A DNA stretch of 64,000 nucleotides, from contig CAXAMN010006668.1 in NCBI GenBank assembly GCA_963970005.1, forward strand, positions 1,516,551-1,580,550, given 5' to 3'. The position numbers and the translations under genes are program-made. Under the pieces are notes generated by a model. That model ran no database searches. It was not told the DNA's origin and saw nothing but the letters and a program-made list of their open reading frames with translations. Positions 20,825 through 33,379 of the stretch are shown here, piece after piece (the first letter of the stretch is position 1; each line of letters starts with the position of its first letter). This DNA comes from Durusdinium trenchii (taxonomy: Eukaryota > Sar > Dinophyceae > Suessiales > Symbiodiniaceae).

Positions 20825-23285
20825 TTCGGCCAAAGCTAGGTATCGGCCCAGTGGCTGGACACATCGGAGGCATCGATGAGGCATGTCGAAAGCCACAAAC
20901 AGGTGAACCTTCATATTCCCGGATATATAGATCGTTGAGTAGCAGTCCGAATTCTGTTTGCTCCTTTTCTAATCTAGCTCTCAGATCAAATCACAAGAAA
21001 CAGCCAGACAATCAAGCAACTAACCCAACTCAGCAAACACAGAAGCACAACAAGTAAAAAATCAGTAGCGCTTGCTGATGCTACGATCACTCTCAGGCAT
21101 GCTCTCCCTTTTCTTCCTTTTGTCTGAGCCCGACCTGATGCCTTACTGGCCAGAGCCTGAGCCGATCGCCAATCCGGCCGCGGCCGATCGCTGGGCTGGG
21201 CGTGTGCTTTCAGCTGATTCTCCAATCGTTGTGTGAGCAGCAAAGCAGATGCTTTGAGTCACTGAACATACATAGTTCAAACATGCTCAAAATATAGAAC
21301 AATAGTATATATTGAATTGCATAGTGAACTAACTGGTTGTTTCCATGCATGTTTAAACATATGGAAGACAAGCTCATGATGGCTGGCGAGCGTCTTTTGA
21401 GCTTCGCTCGGAGGCAGGTTTTGCAAAGCTTCAAGATTTCAGTTTCCACGGATGGCCGATGGCATAATGTGGTCTCTAAATTATGAAGAGACATAGGCTA
21501 CAACTGCTACCTGTTCAACAGTGTTTCCCAGTGAACAGTCATTATAGTGTATATAGACTCTTGATCATTTAAAGTTTAAAGCACCATAAAACATCCCCAT
21601 TTGGACTTGTAAAACTACATGGGGGGGGGGTCGAAACGTTCCAGAATCTACATGAATCCAAAAGTCTGAATGGTGAGCAGAAGTTGGGCCTGAACACCTG
21701 GTCACCAAGCAGACGGTTCGGCCGTCCACCACAGCCGGTGCTGTTGAGGTTGCTGTATTCCTGTCGAAGCCAAACGCATTTTACAAATGTCTTGCCAGTG
21801 CCTGTGGGCCCATAGATATGTTCAATATTGTTTAATTATATAAACGCTATATACAAGTAAATTTAAAATTGTACAACGACCTTCCTGCATGGAAAGACAA
21901 CAACAACACACAAACCAATCGAGTAGCAAACATCGATCTTTGAGCGGAATCTCCAGGGATGTCCTCGAGACGGACGGCCTTTTGGCGGCCTTCCTCATTG
22001 GCTTCGTCGTCTTCGTTCCTCGGAGTACCGGCGTGGACGAGCGCAGGAGGTCGAGTCTGATTGGCGCCATTTGGGGTGGGGGGACGGTGGCAAATCCAGG
22101 AAAACAAATCAATGAGATCCAGTCAGATCTAGATGGTCTAGAGTCTAGTCTAGAGGCTTCTGCTTCATTCTGCTTCATTTAAAGTCACTTAAAGTGGAAC
22201 AAAACCAGGCCTTTGGGTGGCATGTCTCTACTTCGGTGTGACTTGTAGCCTGCCAGATTACCAGGTGCTTGGGGAAATGGAGCAGAGTGCTCAAAACAGC
22301 AACACAGTCCGACCGAAAATTGTAGATTCATCATAGCGGAAGAAACAAACGGTCCGACCGACCGGACGGAGAGACCGTTTTGATACCTTCCGCTGGGTGG
22401 ACGTGGACCTCCAAGGCCAAATCAGTATGAAGATGCACGAGTGAACGGTGATACTTGTGTCGGCCACGGTGGGTAGCTGCTACCCTGTGGGGCTTGAAAC
22501 ACCTGACTTTCCACTTCGAACTCGAATGAACTCATTTTGGGCTGAAGCCCTGGGAAGAACTTCCAGGCCATCAAGCTCCGACGCATGATGATTTTGCGGC
22601 TTACCCGGGGGATTCATACCACGCCCCCGGGTTCAGGGTGTCCAACAATACCCCTTTCAGAAGGGGGTGTCCAATCCACCACTCAATCTCACTGGACAGC
22701 TACGCTGCCATCGCCTACGCCATCTCAGAGTCTCAGCCCCCGGGTTCAGGTGAGCTTCGGTATGGTCGGGCTTCTCACTGGACTGGTCTGTGTGGCTTGG
22801 CGAGGAAAACGTCCGGACTAGGGCGTATCGAATCGAAAGATGCCCCTCGCAAGTGAGGATAACAAACATGAAAGTGGAGTTCACCACCTGTTTTCATATG
22901 AACATGGTATACATTATGGTAATCCAAGGGGCATGTCCATTTCCCACTTCCATGATTGGTTCAGGGAGTGTACTTGTTGGCTCTTTCTGTTCGCAGCGAG
23001 AACATGCCGAGAAACCCTCGCGGCGCGTTTGTTTGCTTTGTGCTAGTACCTTTGTACCGCGTGTTTTTCTTTGAAAGGCACGTCCCAGATACAACGGCCG
23101 TTCCCTGAAAGCCTCGGGACATGAGGGCTGCCAATGGACGTGCACGCTGGGTGGCAACACATGTGAGCTGAAAAAAGAACTGTATTGAGTAAGGAAGGTT
23201 TCCACAGGTTTGCCAATGACATGGATTCTGTGCAGGACATGGGTGTCGACATGGTGACACCGCTACATAGAGGCACTGCGTAATT
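20825..23285. other. No firm gene; possible minus-strand islands
   Basis: GC-rich islands at about 21075-21235 (minus: LENQLKAHAQPSDRPRPDWR) and 21945-22080 (minus: NEDDEANEEGRQKAVRLEDI) read like coding sequence but lack decisive boundaries. A hydrophobic plus frame near 22745-22800 (SFGMVGLLTGLVCVAWRG) is not a clear S6. Nothing else was seen. Confidence 0.3.
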
Positions 23286-23293
23286 ACAGCACT

Positions 23294-23433
23294 CGGTTCA
23301 TGTTGTTTGGCTTCCGAACGCGTGGCTGTCCACCTAACACGCGGCTCTGAGGAGAGCATGTTCGACAAGAACGACGCTCGGGTGGAGCAAGAGCGCGCCG
23401 AGGCAGAAGAGAAGCGTCAGAGGACCGTTCGGG
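23294..23433 (+). CDS. Candidate exon, charged helix
   Basis: After ATTACAG the plus frame runs through ERVAVHLTRGSEESMFDKND then ARVEQERAEAEEKRQR before a stop at about 23440. The second half is a highly charged helix like the cytoplasmic region after S6 in many protist channels. The boundaries are uncertain. Confidence 0.45.
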
Positions 23434-24558
23434 GACGCTGAATAAGATCGCAGGATATCGCAGTATGATTGGATTTCGTTTATGCTCAGCAGTATCCAGG
23501 GGTCGTGCAAATGTAGAGTTTGATTAATCAACCCCCCAGTTGAATTGAAAACCATGTTCAAATCTTTTCATATGGGGGTTATTGTATGGAGTTATGTTTC
23601 GATATGATTAAGCAAGAGTCTATACATGTCGTGGATGTTTGGTCTTTGGAATATCCGATCCTTGCTCCCTTAGAGGTCTCCGATCGAGCGGCGGATGACT
23701 CTCCACTTCGTCGGACTCGGGAAGGATTCGGTATTTCAATCACTCGGTTTGAGTCTGGATGGACCCAGTTGGTTTGTTTGGAAGTGTGGATAATTGTTTT
23801 TGAAACAGGACACCCAAAAGCTTGGAACATTCTGGAGGACAGACACAGGCAGGATAGAGTTAGAGCAAAGGTAGTGGCAAAGGCAACTGTGGGATTTCAA
23901 CAACCATTTGGATCCATTTGGTCTAGTTGTTTCTACTCGTACCTGAGACAGGGATTCTATGCAGCCCTGTTCGGACAACCCGTTCTTTCGATGGTTGCAC
24001 GGCCAGTCTACCTTGGAATATGTATATATAGAATCCACTTTAGGCAGAGTATATATGCCAGCCTTTTGTTTTCCTGGTGAGGTTTCTGGCTTTGGCGGCT
24101 GCTTCACATCTCTGGGGTTGTCCATTGGTGCAGCGGTGCATTTGTGTTTTTCATGTTTTTTTCCTGTTGATATCCGAATGTAGTTCAGGATGACGAGGGT
24201 AGCCAAAGCACCTGGGAGTTTGAGCATGTTCGTGCGCAACAGTTTTCTTTGCACGGGTTTAATAGTAACCATGTATCAGACAACTATTGACTTGCTACAC
24301 TTCCTACGGCCCAAAAAGCACCACAGATGTGGTCAACCCGCCATCCCCCGTGTTGCCACCATGCCTTGCGCGGCACGACGGGTTGCTTCGTTGGGTCAGC
24401 ATTGGGGTCAGCGGCATGTTTGGCGTTGGACGTCTCCGAAAAAGAGTCACCGAAAGTCCCAACGCCGATTTTTTGGCTCTTCGGGCCTCAGGCGGCTGCT
24501 GGTTGAACGTACTCGCATGGAACGTCGATGTTTCTCGTTCTGCGTGATGACCTTCCAG

Positions 24559-24605
24559 GATCATCAAGAATTGCGAGAAGATCTTTGAGACCATTGCAAG
24601 CCAAG
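24559..24605 (+). CDS. Small exon, helical, with GC donor
   Basis: Starts at CTTCCAG|G and reads IIKNCEKIFETIASQ. It ends at CCAAG followed by GCAAGT, a perfect consensus for a GC donor. It lies upstream of the EF-hand exon and is likely part of the same cytoplasmic region (inferred from position). Confidence 0.5.
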
Positions 24606-25125
24606 GCAAGTGGGGAGGTCAGTGTATCCGTTTCAGGTGGTGTTTCCGAGATTTTTTCCACCTGATGTCAACACACAGCAAACGACCTGATACGACCTGA
24701 TGAAGCTAGCAACATCGATCATGAAGCACAGTCATCCGCTTCTTTTGCGCCTCGCGTTTCCCTGATGTATTCCTTTTGTAGCGACAAGCGCCAAGAGAGT
24801 GTAGGGTTAATTGTGGACAACTGTGAGTGCTGTTTTATTTTGTTTTTTAACGACACAGAAAGCAAGAATACCCATCTCAGCTTTCCATCGACTGTGTGCC
24901 AATGACATCCCTTTTGAAATCTCTCCTCCCATGCCATGCCTTGTATCCCTGCTTCGATTCAAGGGGCTGAAACACCTCCACAACTACATATCCATGCAGG
25001 TAACCATCCATAGTATATCATTAAAAAACACCAAAACAACTCACCTCCCAGACGAATTGAACTGACCAGTCACGTATTCACCAGTCAACGTATTGAACAC
25101 CGTCACCGTCACGTATTTGTCACGG

Positions 25126-25286
25126 TGGACGACGGTGGACATGGAGCGTTTTGGTTCGAAGCAACCAGGACAGGCCACCATCGAGGACATCATGCAGATC
25201 TTGCCGGACTTGGATAATCTCTTCGTGGAGGAAGGCGTCACCTTCGCACGTGAGGACCTGGTGAACACAGCCACCTGGCTGCCACG
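25126..25286 (+). CDS. Exon of unknown domain, plus-strand gene
   Basis: Reads ERFGSKQPGQATIEDIMQIL, then a stretch with PDLDNLFVEEGVTFAREDLV and a TATWLP end. The donor is CACG|GTGAGG at 25287. It is acidic and helical and could pair with the following EF-hand, but no known motif was recognised. The 5' boundary is not clear. Confidence 0.5.
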
Positions 25287-25975
25287 GTGAGGACCTAGGT
25301 GCGGGAGGAGCTGCTGTGTTTTAGTATTGTTTTGTTTCATTTATGAAGGCCTATATCCCTCACAAAATACTTATACGAGAGGATGAGGGGCTTTATTGCA
25401 TGTCACGTGCAACCTCTGTAACAACAATGGTTGTTGATACTTACCCTTCACCGTTTCCATTCACCGCGCCTTTGCACTCAGTTCTTTTTTCTGCACTCAA
25501 AAGAAGAGCCTACATAATATATAGATTAGGATGACTTGGCTGTGACACAAAAAGAACGAGCTGCCTTGCACTGATGAGATGTGTTTTGGATCTTGATTTC
25601 TGAACATGACTTGATGAAAGCACTATGTCACTTCCGAGTTGGAGCCAGCAACTGAGGTGAACTGCATGGATACGGACGCTGGGCGGCAAGATGTGCATGA
25701 ATCATGATCCATCCATGTGAGGCGAAGCTCAAAACAACTCTAATTCGTTTTCACCACGCGGTTGCCGCTGTGGGTGCCCCAAAATGGATGAAGAGATGAC
25801 TCCAGACGCGGAGGGTTGGTTGAACACTGCCCCCACCACTTTCATCTGTTGGGCCCCTAAAGACCAATCGAAGATCAAGGACCTATATCCCTGCAGGTCA
25901 AAGACCTCATTTTACTGAAGTTGATCATACAAAAACACAATCCCATGAGGTAAAGGACCAGGTTTTACTGGATCT

Positions 25976-26066
25976 AGTAGGGGCTCCTGGCATCACTACT
26001 AGGAGCAAGGACGCTACTAGGTATGGGGGCTCCTGGCATCGCTACTAGGAGCAAGGATGCTACCAA
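25976..26066. repeat. CTACTAG repeat, copy C, direct units
   Basis: Two direct copies of about 40 bp each, at about 25979-26019 and 26025-26065, of the form GGGGCTCCTGGCATC(A/G)CTACTAGGAGCAAGGA(C/T)GCTAC. This is the same family as copies A, B and D, here tandem rather than inverted. Confidence 0.85.
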
Positions 26067-26172
26067 CCTAATGATTTACTATGTCGATGATGTCCTATGA
26101 CTAATTTGGGTTCACTGGTCATCAGCGTGTAACACCCCGCACCGCCCACCCCGGGTTTTTCTGGGGTTCCAG

Positions 26173-26221
26173 GATGGCAGTGGCTCGATTGACCGGAAAG
26201 AGTTCTGCTGGGGCCTTAGCA
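26173..26221 (+). CDS. EF-hand exon
   Basis: Starts at GGTTCCAG|G and encodes DGSGSIDRKEFCWGLS. This is positions 3-14 of a calcium-binding EF-hand loop: D3, G4, S5, G6, S7, I8, D9 and the bidentate E12, followed by F. The loop start (D1) must lie on the preceding exon. EF-hands follow S6 in many protist and animal voltage-gated channels (established). Linkage to the channel exons at 12-14 kb is inferred from strand and position. A GT donor at 26222 is possible. Confidence 0.65.
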
Positions 26222-26862
26222 GTTCTTGAATGTCATGATAATGCATAGACCGCATAGACACCCTTTGAGGCACCAGTTTCCTGAACCCGCGACACTCATT
26301 AGGTGTGTTTTGAGGTCCGAGGCCGCTTGACCAAAAGATGCTCCCGAAGCCAAGTGTTTGAGTAGCTGTACTCGCGACACAAGAATGCGGCATTCGAGTT
26401 GATCACAGAAACCGAGATCTATGATCCGTATCATATGCATTTCCCAGTCCACCCCCTGTTCAGATGTTTGGTTCTCGAGCACGTGATGAGCGATTTTGCG
26501 CCAGGTCACAGTGTTCTGCATTTGGCCGAAGGCTTAAGACCGATCTCCATCATGGCCACTTGGCATCCGTTGGTCCATGTGCGTCTCACAATCTACGGAA
26601 CCCTGACGCCAGGAAGGAGTTCGTTTTTTGTAACATAGATTCGATGTGTTGGAATATGGACCTGTCGCGTGTGCTAATGCTGGCTTATGATCTTAGTCAC
26701 GTGGAATCATTGGGTCATTGCGCAGAGGATCGGCATCAATGGGCATAGATGTGTGTGTGTGTGCTTAATATCCTTCATATCCCGGAAGCCATTTACAGCT
26801 TCAGATTCAGGGGATCAAAGTCATCTCCATGCACTAGTCATCTCCGTCAATGTCTCTTGCAG

Positions 26863-26994
26863 TCCATGCCACGTGAGTTGCGTGTGGACTATGCTGGGAA
26901 CTCCTTCCGATGGTTCGACACGGACGAGATGCTTCGGGTGCACGGGGCAGACTTGTCCAATTTCTTGGCCAAAAGCATCGAGGAGCACTTCAAG
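26863..26994 (+). CDS. Exon downstream of the EF-hand, unknown domain
   Basis: A strong acceptor (TGTCTCTTGCAG) precedes SMPRELRVDYAGNSFRWFDT, then DEMLRVHGADLSNFLAKSIE and EHFKVDL. The donor is CAAG|GTCGAT. The protein text is convincing but no family was recognised. A TA-rich palindrome follows at 27070-27102. Confidence 0.6.
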
Positions 26995-27701
26995 GTCGAT
27001 CTGACACATTTGGACGGAGGGCGATCTGACAGAGCACTGTGTGATTTGATGAATTAATTGTAAATAATACTATATATATATATTTATATATATATATTAT
27101 TTGTGGGTATGGGGTCTAAAGCGATGAAAACCATTTTTGCACCAGCTGCATTTGTTTGGGCTTGAAGATGACCAAGCGTGACGAACCGAAACTATACTGT
27201 AGTTAACTCCGGTTAACTCTGAAGAATCAGTAACCCCCCCGAACAGGTAAATCCTTGACCATCCTGGAAGGTGGGGTTGATTAAGAAGTCAACTGATTGG
27301 TGCGAAGCCTCAGAGTCGGTCTGGGAGAGCTTCATTCGTGCAGGGTTCCGCGCAAAACAAAAATATCGATATTGCGCGGTGCACTTCGTAAACGGTGCAC
27401 CAGGTGCCTTTGCACTTTCAAGTGCTTTGCGACATTGAAGGCCAGAGCAGATGGGAGTCAGACCAATGTCCAGGTCGGACAGGTTGGGCCTGGCAAGGCT
27501 TGTTGAAGACCCTGCAAACAAGTCATGTGAACATTGTGAGCGCATTGCAATTGCTTTCTGGTACAACCTAGAGGTGCTCAGATCACGTGTCCCATCGCAC
27601 CCACAAGCCAAAGGCCCGAACCCGTGCCACGATCAGCAGGCCCCTTGACCTCCGGCGATTTCCAGCGACTGCTGCAGAACGAGGCACTGCAAAACAAAAT
27701 A

Positions 27702-27764
27702 CAGTGGTTTCAGAGTAGATGGCACAAACCTCGAGATGTCTTTTTGCATGGGGGTCCATGCAAA
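27702..27764 (+). repeat. Solo left end of mariner-type MITE
   Basis: Sequence beginning TA|CAGTGGTTTCAGAGTAGATG continues for about 35 bp nearly identical to the left end of the complete element at 32410. No matching right end was seen before 28100, so this is a truncated copy. A small perfect hairpin, TTTGCATGG/CCATGCAAA, lies inside it. Confidence 0.7.
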
Positions 27765-28750
27765 CCACTCTCAATCCACTTTGTTTTGCTCAGAAACGGA
27801 TTGTCCGGGTCAAGACACTGGAAGCAACGATCAGTTGAGTCTGGGGCGAATGTTGTGAATCTTCGAGCCGAGAGTGGGTGCTTCTTCGGTTTCAACCGAT
27901 TTCGGGTCGTCACCCTAAGGGTCGTTACCGGGTCCCTGTCTCCCCAGAAACAGTTCTTCCACTGCACATTGCTTTGGTTTTCGGAAAATGGCCATTCCAA
28001 GTAGAGATCTTTCTTTTGGCGACGGACTGCTACATCCGTCGTTCCACTCCCGTTCGAACGCAGTTGGAGGCCCCAAAGCTGTGGCTCTTCGACGCACGTT
28101 ACATGCCAGAGGACACGTCCGGTTAGGCTGATGTGAGGAGTCAGGAGTATGATGTCTTTGTTACTGCACCAAGCCACGTTTAAGGAAAATCGAATACGAG
28201 GTGAATCCTGATGAAGAGACTTGATGAAACACCAATTGACTTTTGAACAACGATTCTGGGAAAGAGCACTATATCATACTATATCGCTTTAACTCATAAT
28301 AGGGTAGTATCGATCGAAACAGGGTCTGACTGAGTGTTGTGATAGTGGTGGGAACCGGATCTTCACCCTGAAAGGACCTGCGGAAGCAATGCGAAGAACG
28401 CACAAGGCTTGCAAGGCATTCGACGTTCGTTTTCCACGTTCCGGACATTTGGTAATCACAGTTCCCCGTGCTTTGTTTGTTGTGTCGGGACAAAGCGGGC
28501 AGGTGTGTGAAGATGTGTGAATTGTGAGTCAAACTTGCTGGATTTGGGTCGTTCTCGGTACCGTCATCATGACTAGTTGCGATGACCGACGTTGTAGAAC
28601 GTTAGTTCTCGTTCACACACGTATCATTGTCAGATGGTCTCATGATGTCTCATGGTCATTTTCCTCATCCTCGTCCCGTTGGACTACAGTGTCCATCACC
28701 ATGAAGACACCCGTCCCTCACCCTCGTCCGGACTACGGTGACTGGGTCAG

Positions 28751-28793
28751 GCCCAGCGGCTGTTTGCCGAACGGAGCCAAGCTGGAGACTCTG
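28751..28793 (+). CDS. Coiled-coil gene exon
   Basis: GGGTCAG|G acceptor, 43 bp reading AQRLFAERSQAGDS, donor CTG|GTGGAA. First of a long series of small plus-strand exons with helical, charged content up to 49.9 kb. It may be one very large gene or two. Confidence 0.45.
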
Positions 28794-29860
28794 GTGGAAG
28801 AGAAGAGTGATACACAAGCGGATCCTTGGCCTGGTCCAACCTGTGATTCCATGTGGGTCCAAAAACTAAAGCTGCAAACTCTGGCTACACAATCTAGATA
28901 CGAATACAAGGTATACAACTAGTATAAACGGGATCCACTGCAAGATCCCAACATCAGCCTGAAATCTGATCCACCGGCAGGAAGCTTTTTTGTTTCTCCA
29001 GTTGTTTTGATGTTGTTGGGTTCCTACCTGGAGGTTCATTCTCCGGCATGAATATGCTTGAGCACTTGGTTGTTGCTCATGTATCTTGAACAGCGCTTTC
29101 TTTCTACCATAAACTCCTAGCAGACCTAGGCCCTAGGCCGCTTAAAACTCAAACATCAGACCACTGGAGATCCCGCAGATTCGTGGGAAAATCGGCGTAT
29201 ATCAAGAACAAGCAAAAACAACAAATACGCTGATTTTGATTTGTTTTTGATAGAACAAGTGATTGTTTTATTGTTTTGATTGTTACTTTTGAAAACGTCA
29301 TACGACAAATTCAGATTGAACACTCGTAGAGCCACTCGCAGAGCCATGTTTCTGGATGGAGTCCAAGTGGAAGGGAATGGAATGCTGGCTTTTGTCCCGA
29401 AGACTGGAAACACTAAAGGTCGGAAGCCTCTACTGTATATATTTAGACTTTCTCGGAGAATCAATCTCCAGGAAGTTTCTTGGCTTTGAGCAACTGCCAA
29501 GGTGGTTGAAGTAAATGCACTAGCAATGGATTAAAACTCTGTAAACCATGCCTGTATACGCGGTTTGACAGCCATGAGGGATCCCTTCTTGGCAGCTACG
29601 GGTTTCACAAGGCATCCAACGCAATTTCTCTGGGGGGAAGATGGCGAAAATTCCAGATCTGCAGCCCTGACGAAGCATGAAGGTCATGAAGGTAACAAGT
29701 GTATCCAAAGACTTAATTGCATCCAGTTCCAACACTTGTAGCCATAGAAATCAGCTGCTACAACTATGAATGGATCAAAGTGGATCCACCAGGTTAAGTA
29801 TTTGTTCAACATGTTTCCAAACCTTCTATCACCGATGTGTCTCTTTCACCGACACCTCAG

Positions 29861-29967
29861 CAGTGCGCAAGGAGCTGAGCAGTTTGTCTGAACGGGAGAA
29901 GCAGGTGGCCCAGTTGTTGTCGGAGCGCGAAGCGGAGATTCAGCAGCTGCAGAGAGAGCTGATCCTT
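29861..29967 (+). CDS. Coiled-coil exon
   Basis: After CGACACCTCAG the frame reads VRKELSSLSEREKQVAQLLS followed by EREAEIQQLQREL. It shows clear heptads with leucine or valine at a/d positions and dense Glu/Arg/Gln. The 3' boundary is approximate. Confidence 0.65.
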
Positions 29968-31819
29968 GGACATATTTTCAGAGTCCACGGACGTTTGACA
30001 TCTAAGAAAAGAAAAACATACACCACCGCCATTATTGCAAATGGACATGTTCATGGGTCTGTGTGGTTTTGAATCTTTTGGAGGGAATGAAACTTGAGTA
30101 AAAGAGGTAAGGCAGGGGTTCCCAAGTGGGCAGGTACTATTCGCTTTCAGTCAATTTCTCTATTCCGGGGCACCATGACGTGAAGTTTCCGAGGAGCAGC
30201 TTGCTCCAGGAAGATGTAGACGCGTCACCTGCCGTGCTCCGAAGTTGCCTGAAGACTGGGACGAAAGTTTCAACATGTCCGTGTCAAACCAAAACATACC
30301 TAGAAGTCACAGGAACCCGCACCAGCCTTGCACAACCATAAAGTGCGAACCCTGGCAATATTTCTCCTGCTCTCGCTGCATCTTGCTGGCTGGGGTGAGG
30401 TGCAAGAAATGCCATGAAGACACTGTACTTGCCAGGTTTCACCCAGCTCTTCTTCCCCGCCCAATTGCGGAAAGGATTTCAACACGCATACAGTATCATA
30501 CAGTATTCAAAACATGTCGGATGCACTGGGAGATGCGCTGCGCCAAGCAGCATGAGGGGATCACTACTGCTTTATGCCTGTACAAAGACTAAACCCATTG
30601 ATGAGACCAAGGAACTCCTGGCCATTGACTCCGGTGGATGAGGACGAAACCTCCCTACAGATGTTGGAGGCCACACGTGATCCGTTATTTTTTGGGGGGG
30701 AAAGCGCGGTTGGAATGACAGGGGACACTACTAATATGTGGGAGTTGATCGAAAACTCCGTGTAAGGAGTTTTATATAACACAGCCTTTCAGATGTTGTT
30801 AGAACCATCCGCGAAAGATTCGCGATTAGGTTCGCGAAAGTATATTTGTTTGCCCCGAAAGATTTCTCGAAGGTCATCGCTTTCATATGTTTTCCTTTTC
30901 TACCGGACTGACAAAGAATAGAAATACAAGGCAATCCATAGTTAATTGATTGTATAAAGTTATATACTATATTGTATACATAATATGTATTCCCGAATCC
31001 CGAGTACCTATTGAAAAACGGACTCCTATTAGAAAAAGTGATGTCGGAAACCAGTAAATGCGGTTTATATTCGTTTTTTAAATTACCGCCCTTCCAAGCC
31101 GCTACTCAACTACCAACATTGCCGATTTTGGTGGAGTTCTTTTAATTAGGTTCCAAAAACAACCGTAACTGCCCACCTCTGTCCACTCTGTCTATCCACC
31201 ATGACACGCCGTGTTTACACCAGCAGGCTTGCCTTCCCCCAATGGCACGGACTCACGCAAACGCACTTTCCACCAAGGTCACGCAAAGCCGCATGGCACA
31301 GCGACATCACCTTTCGAAAGCTTTAGTTGTTAGTCTAATGAAATATCTATTCTAATAAAGGTTTTGTAGGGGAAAAGGAAGGCCCTTCGATCTGGAGGTT
31401 TTTTGAATTTTGATACGAGTTTAATAAATAGTTATATATAGTTCCTGGATGACTTTTTGGTTTTGAAGTCCCAGGTGACCCTATTTTGGACCACCCCGAT
31501 TTCAGGGACCCCCCTATTAAAAAAAATGCGACCGAGGTTTCCTTGTGGGGGGGAGGCGTGTTTTTTAATAGGTGGACCGGATTATATATTCATGTATTAT
31601 ATTGTATGGACATGCATACTAATGTTTTGTTGTTCAAGCCATCCACATTTCTTCGTCTGTGTGTCAACTGTTTGCGGAGGCTGTTTCAGGACGATTCAAT
31701 CGCACATTTCAATCCAACTCCGGCTATTCTGACTGGTGCTTATAAGTAAGTGAGGAATGGGGGAATGAGCCGATCCATTCCCTCATTCGAATTGAGTCAC
31801 ATGAATGTGACATGTTCAG

Positions 31820-31939
31820 CTCATTTCAATTCCGTCCGTCCAACGTCCGAGGCGGAGGAAGCGATGCTCGTCCAGTCGGTGCAGGAGGCGCTGGCGCGGA
31901 TTTCAGCTCATCGAACGCCCACTCTGCGAAGCAGCACGG
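31820..31939 (+). CDS. Coiled-coil exon
   Basis: ATGTTCAG acceptor, then VRPTSEAEEAMLVQSVQEAL and ARISAHRTPTLRSST. A GT donor (GTGTCA) follows at 31940. A short amphipathic helix is followed by a Ser/Thr/Arg linker. Confidence 0.55.
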
Positions 31940-32409
31940 GTGTCAGTGTACAAAGGACGGTTCAAGTGGCTTGACCGGCCGGTGTGCTGGCCTTGGGGTG
32001 CAACCCGTGGGTTGCAGGTGTCAAAAAGAACTGGAGGGCACTTAGGGGTTCATTGGAGAAATGAGAAAAGCAACATGTTGCGGCAGAGAGGAAGATATGC
32101 CCGCGATATCCCGCGATATCTAATTTGCAGGCCTCAGGTCGCCTGGGGGTGAGGGTTAACAGACAATGGGCGGGTTTGACGTAAGACTCAAGACCCTGTA
32201 TAATTGCTGAATATACATACTTGTCATCAAATCTAACCCAACAGCTGGTACATGCTGGTACTAAATCCTCATGTCAATGTTGCTCGGAGACCTCTAAGAG
32301 ATAGAGGAATGTGTGTCATTAAACAGTAAGGATAACAACAAGGTAAACATGGTACCAACATGTACCAACCACAATCAGCAATAAATTTGTCTCAACCACA
32401 TGTATTGTA

Positions 32410-32516
32410 CAGTGGTTTCAGAGTAGATGGCACAAACCCGAAGATGTTTTTTTAATATGGTTGTCCGCCTTGTAAACAATTTTTTGCCGATAGTGCCATC
32501 TACTCTGAAGTCACTG
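32410..32516. mobile_element. Tc1/mariner-type MITE, complete (107 bp)
   Basis: Terminal inverted repeats of 24 bp (32410-32433 and 32493-32516) begin CAGTG and end CACTG and differ at two positions. TA dinucleotides flank both ends (32408-32409, 32517-32518), matching the TA target duplication of Tc1/mariner elements. No coding capacity. A truncated relative lies at 27702. Confidence 0.85.
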
Positions 32517-32538
32517 TATGTTTTGCACCTTTTTCCAG

Positions 32539-32690
32539 GACATTCTGCAGTGAGACGGAGCTGACCACTGCCTCGCCCTTCAGCCTCCGTGAGAAGCCGC
32601 GCTCCTCGGGGCCGTTGCCACCGCTGGAGAGTGATGGCTGCCGAGTGTGTGGATCCGATGACAAGGACGCGAATCGCCCGCATCAAACGC
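32539..32690 (+). CDS. Exon, proline/serine-rich linker of the coiled-coil gene
   Basis: Strong TTTTTCCAG|G acceptor, then SETELTTASPFSLREKPRSS, GPLPPLES and DGCRVCGSDD. Low-complexity linker type. It starts only 21 bp after the MITE. The donor is uncertain. Confidence 0.5.
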
Positions 32691-33222
32691 GCGAAAGAGA
32701 TTTGGCGGGTTCTTGTTTGGGGGTAACAGATGGTTTGATGGATATGATTCGATGATTGAAACCGATTTGCCAGATGGAGCTTGTGTTTCCAAGAGGAAGG
32801 TAATGAAGTCGTGTTAAATGTTAAATAATTAGTTGTCAGGTTGAGGTTATGTGAGGGGTGAGCAGGAGTGAGTGGATTTTTGGGGGTTTGCGCCAACTAC
32901 CCGGTTGCCTATCAATGGTTTACTGGGTGAAGGGCTATAGTTCATCTTCAGCAACCACAATATATTCAATAGGATTCAATAGGGCCAAATATGGCCAAAT
33001 CAAGCACTCTGCAGTAGCTCTATTCAATTCTGTCTATTCTCGCAAACATATTATCCGAGCCACAGTTTCAGGCCTTTTGGGCCTAGCAAGCTTTTCCAAA
33101 AACCACCCTGGCAAGCCAATCCCAGCTTCCCATCATCGTCCCGTTCCCACTTTTGGGGTGCTTTGACCTGGTTACTAGTCCTTCTTCTTCCAATCGACCA
33201 TCATCTTCCACCACGTCCAAAG

Positions 33223-33379
33223 AACGGTCTGTGCTTACGAAAAAGACGGCAGATGAACGGGATGAACGGTCTGTGCTCCAGGAGCGCTCTGCGCGTCACA
33301 CGCTCCGGCAGCAGCTCGCCGCCGCAGAGGAAGCCCACACGACGCAGGAGCTCCGTGTGACGGAGTGGCAGGCGCCGGG
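33223..33379 (+). CDS. Coiled-coil exon
   Basis: Reads RSVLTKKTADERDERSVLQE, then RSARHTLRQQLAAAEEAHTT and QELRVTEWQ. Heptad-like with heavy Arg/Glu/Gln content. Acceptor CCAAAG, donor GTGTTC at 33380. Confidence 0.6.

Noticed and set aside
20476-21057. 193-codon plus-strand ORF
   Set aside because: No domain in that frame. The only protein-like text is in another frame at 20784-20818.
22520-22545. CATTTTGGGCTGAAG as a relict spliced leader
   Set aside because: Needs an insertion and a substitution to match, and no ORF follows.
24463-24481. Spliced-leader-like TTTTGGCTC
   Set aside because: Only 9 nt match and the 3' AAG is absent; expected by chance.
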